The notes beneath the pieces are model-generated. The model was not told the DNA's origin, did no database searches, and was given only the letters and a program-made list of their open reading frames with translations. 64,000 nt of DNA from Amphiduros pacificus (lineage: Eukaryota; Annelida; Polychaeta; Phyllodocida; Hesionidae). Within the stretch, counting starts at the first letter, position 1. Every line of letters starts with the position of its first letter. Where the stretch lies: contig OX439011.1 in the NCBI GenBank assembly GCA_949316495.1, positions 25,046,995 through 25,110,994 of the forward strand, written 5' to 3'. A program made the position numbers and the translations under genes. Shown piece by piece: positions 62,468-64,000 of the stretch.

Positions 62468-64000
62468 GTGATTAACTCTGTGTTAACCCTGGTGGTAATG
62501 TGGCAAGTGTGTTTCTCCTATAACCAATGTTAACCCTGGTGGTATTGTGGCAAGTGTGTTTCTCCTATAACCAATGTTAACCCTGGCGGTAATGTGGCAT
62601 GGGTGTTTCTCCTATAACCAATGTTAACCCTGGTGGTAGTGTGGCAAGTTTGTTTCTCCCATAACCAATGTTAACCCTGGTGGTAGTGTGGCAAGTGTGT
62701 TTCTCCTATAACCAATGTTAACCCTGGTGGTAGTGTGGCAAGTGTGTTTCTCCTATAACCAATGTTAACCCTGGTGGTAGAGTGGCAAGTGTGTTTCTCC
62801 TATAACCAATGTTAACCCCAGTGGTAGTGTGGCAAGTGTGTTTCTCCTATAATCAATGTTAACCCTGGTGGTAGTGTGGCAAGTGTGTTTCTCCTATAAC
62901 CAATGTTAACCCTGGTGGTAGTGTGGAAAGTGTGTTTCTCCTATAACCAATGTTAACCCTGGTGGTAGTGTGGCAAGTGTGTTTCTCTATTAACCAATGT
63001 TAACCCCAGTGGTAGTGTGGCAAGTGTGTTTCTCCATTAACCAATGTTAACCCTGGTGGTAGTGTGGCAAGTGTGTTTCTCCTATAACCAATGTTAACCC
63101 CAGTGGTAGTGTGGCAAGTGTGTTTCTCAATTAACCAATGTTAACCCCAGTGGCAGTGTGGCAAGTGTGTTTCTCCTATAACCAATGTTAACCCTGGTGG
63201 TAGTGTGGCAAGTGTGTTTCTCAATTAACGAATGTTAACCCTGGTGGTAGTGTCGCAAGTGTGTTTCTCCCATAACCAATGTTAACCCCAGTGGTAGTGT
63301 GGCAAGTGTGTTTCTCCCATAACCAATGTTAACCCTGGTGGTAATGTGGCAAGTGTGTTTCTCCCATAACCAATGTTCACCCTGGTGGTAGTGTGGCAAG
63401 TGTGTTTCGCCTATAACCAATGTTAACCCTGGTGGTAGTGTGGCAAGTGTGTTTCTCTATTAACCAATGTTAACCCCAGTGGTAGTGTGGCAAGTTTGTT
63501 TCTCCCATAACCAATGTTAACCACAGTGGTAGTGTGGCAAGTGTGTTTCTCTATTAACCAATGTTAACCCCAGTGGTAGTGTGGCAAGTGTGTTTCTCCA
63601 TTAACCAATGTTAACCCTGGTGGTAGTGTGGCAAGTGTGTTTCTCTATTAACCAATGTTAACCCCAGTGGTAGTGTGGCAAGTGTGTTTCTCCATTAACC
63701 AATGTTAACCCTGGTGGTAATGTGGCAAGTGTGTTTCTCCCATAACCAATGTTCACCCTGGTGGTAGTGTGGCAAGTGTGTTTCGCCTATAACCAATGTT
63801 AACCCTGGTGGTAGTGTGGCAAGTGTGTTTCTCTATTAACCAATGTTAACCCCAGTGGTAGTGTGGCAAGTGTGTTTCTCCATTAACCAATGTTAACCCT
63901 GGTGGTGGTAGTGTGGCAAGTGTGTTTCTCCATTAACCAATGTTAACCCTGGTGGTAGTGTGGCAAGTGGGTTTATCCATTAACCAATGTTAACCCTGGT
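62468..64000. repeat. 47-bp minisatellite, more than 30 copies, running off the window
   Basis: The unit is close to ACCAATGTTAACCCTGGTGG plus TAGTGTGGCAAGTGTGTTTC and TCCTATA. Alternatives CCCAG and CTATTAACC/CCATTAACC recur in blocks, for example 63360-63620 resembles 63720-63900, indicating segmental duplication in the array. It probably lies in the intron upstream of the receptor TM7 exons. Confidence 0.95.

Overview
The window looks like nuclear DNA of a marine invertebrate, most likely a lophotrochozoan and perhaps a mollusc. It is AT-rich, has long introns with GT-AG borders, holds several tRNA-derived SINE families and many short inverted-repeat transposons, and carries an unusual number of mini- and microsatellites. 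A vasopressin/oxytocin-type receptor argues against a cnidarian, although the largest gene is of a type best known from corals. The species cannot be fixed from sequence alone. I saw no LTR retrovirus-like element, Polinton, CRISPR array, rRNA or convincing tRNA gene.

Layout. (1) 2210-5949, minus strand: eight exons of an SLC3/GH13 (amino-acid transporter heavy subunit / alpha-glucosidase-like) gene, open at both ends. (2) 6-24 kb: no recognised gene. It holds a 3.15-kb PIF/Harbinger-like element that splits a SINE and carries three nested repeats, a 2.4-kb 33-bp minisatellite, more SINEs and MITEs, and a 1-kb element with a 9-bp target duplication. (3) 24027-46285, plus strand: a complete 19-exon gene for a catalase-related allene oxide synthase / lipoxygenase fusion (AOS-PLAT-LOX, 1071 residues). 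Its introns hold a LINE, SINEs, foldback elements and at least eight tandem arrays. (4) 46.4-51.6 kb: a dense patch of short DNA transposons. (5) 51620-56908, plus strand: a six-exon gene for a 170-residue four-pass membrane protein. (6) 57-61 kb: satellites, including a seven-fold 45-bp array carrying CRE-like and CACGTG sites. (7) 61261-61997, minus strand: two alternative or duplicated last exons encoding transmembrane helix 7 of a vasopressin/oxytocin-type receptor, followed by a 47-bp minisatellite running off the window.

The most interesting object is the AOS-LOX fusion. Its frame is open through all 19 exons with consistent intron phases, and its length is almost that of the coral enzyme. 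Yet by my alignment to the remembered coral protein it has lost the distal His, distal Asn, proximal Arg and proximal Tyr of the heme pocket (the Tyr is replaced by Cys), and in the LOX half the third iron His (now Arg), the Asn ligand (now Ser) and the C-terminal Ile. It looks like a conserved double pseudoenzyme or a re-tooled heme protein. The SLC3-like gene also lacks two of the three GH13 catalytic acids. I see no operon-like relationship between the genes.
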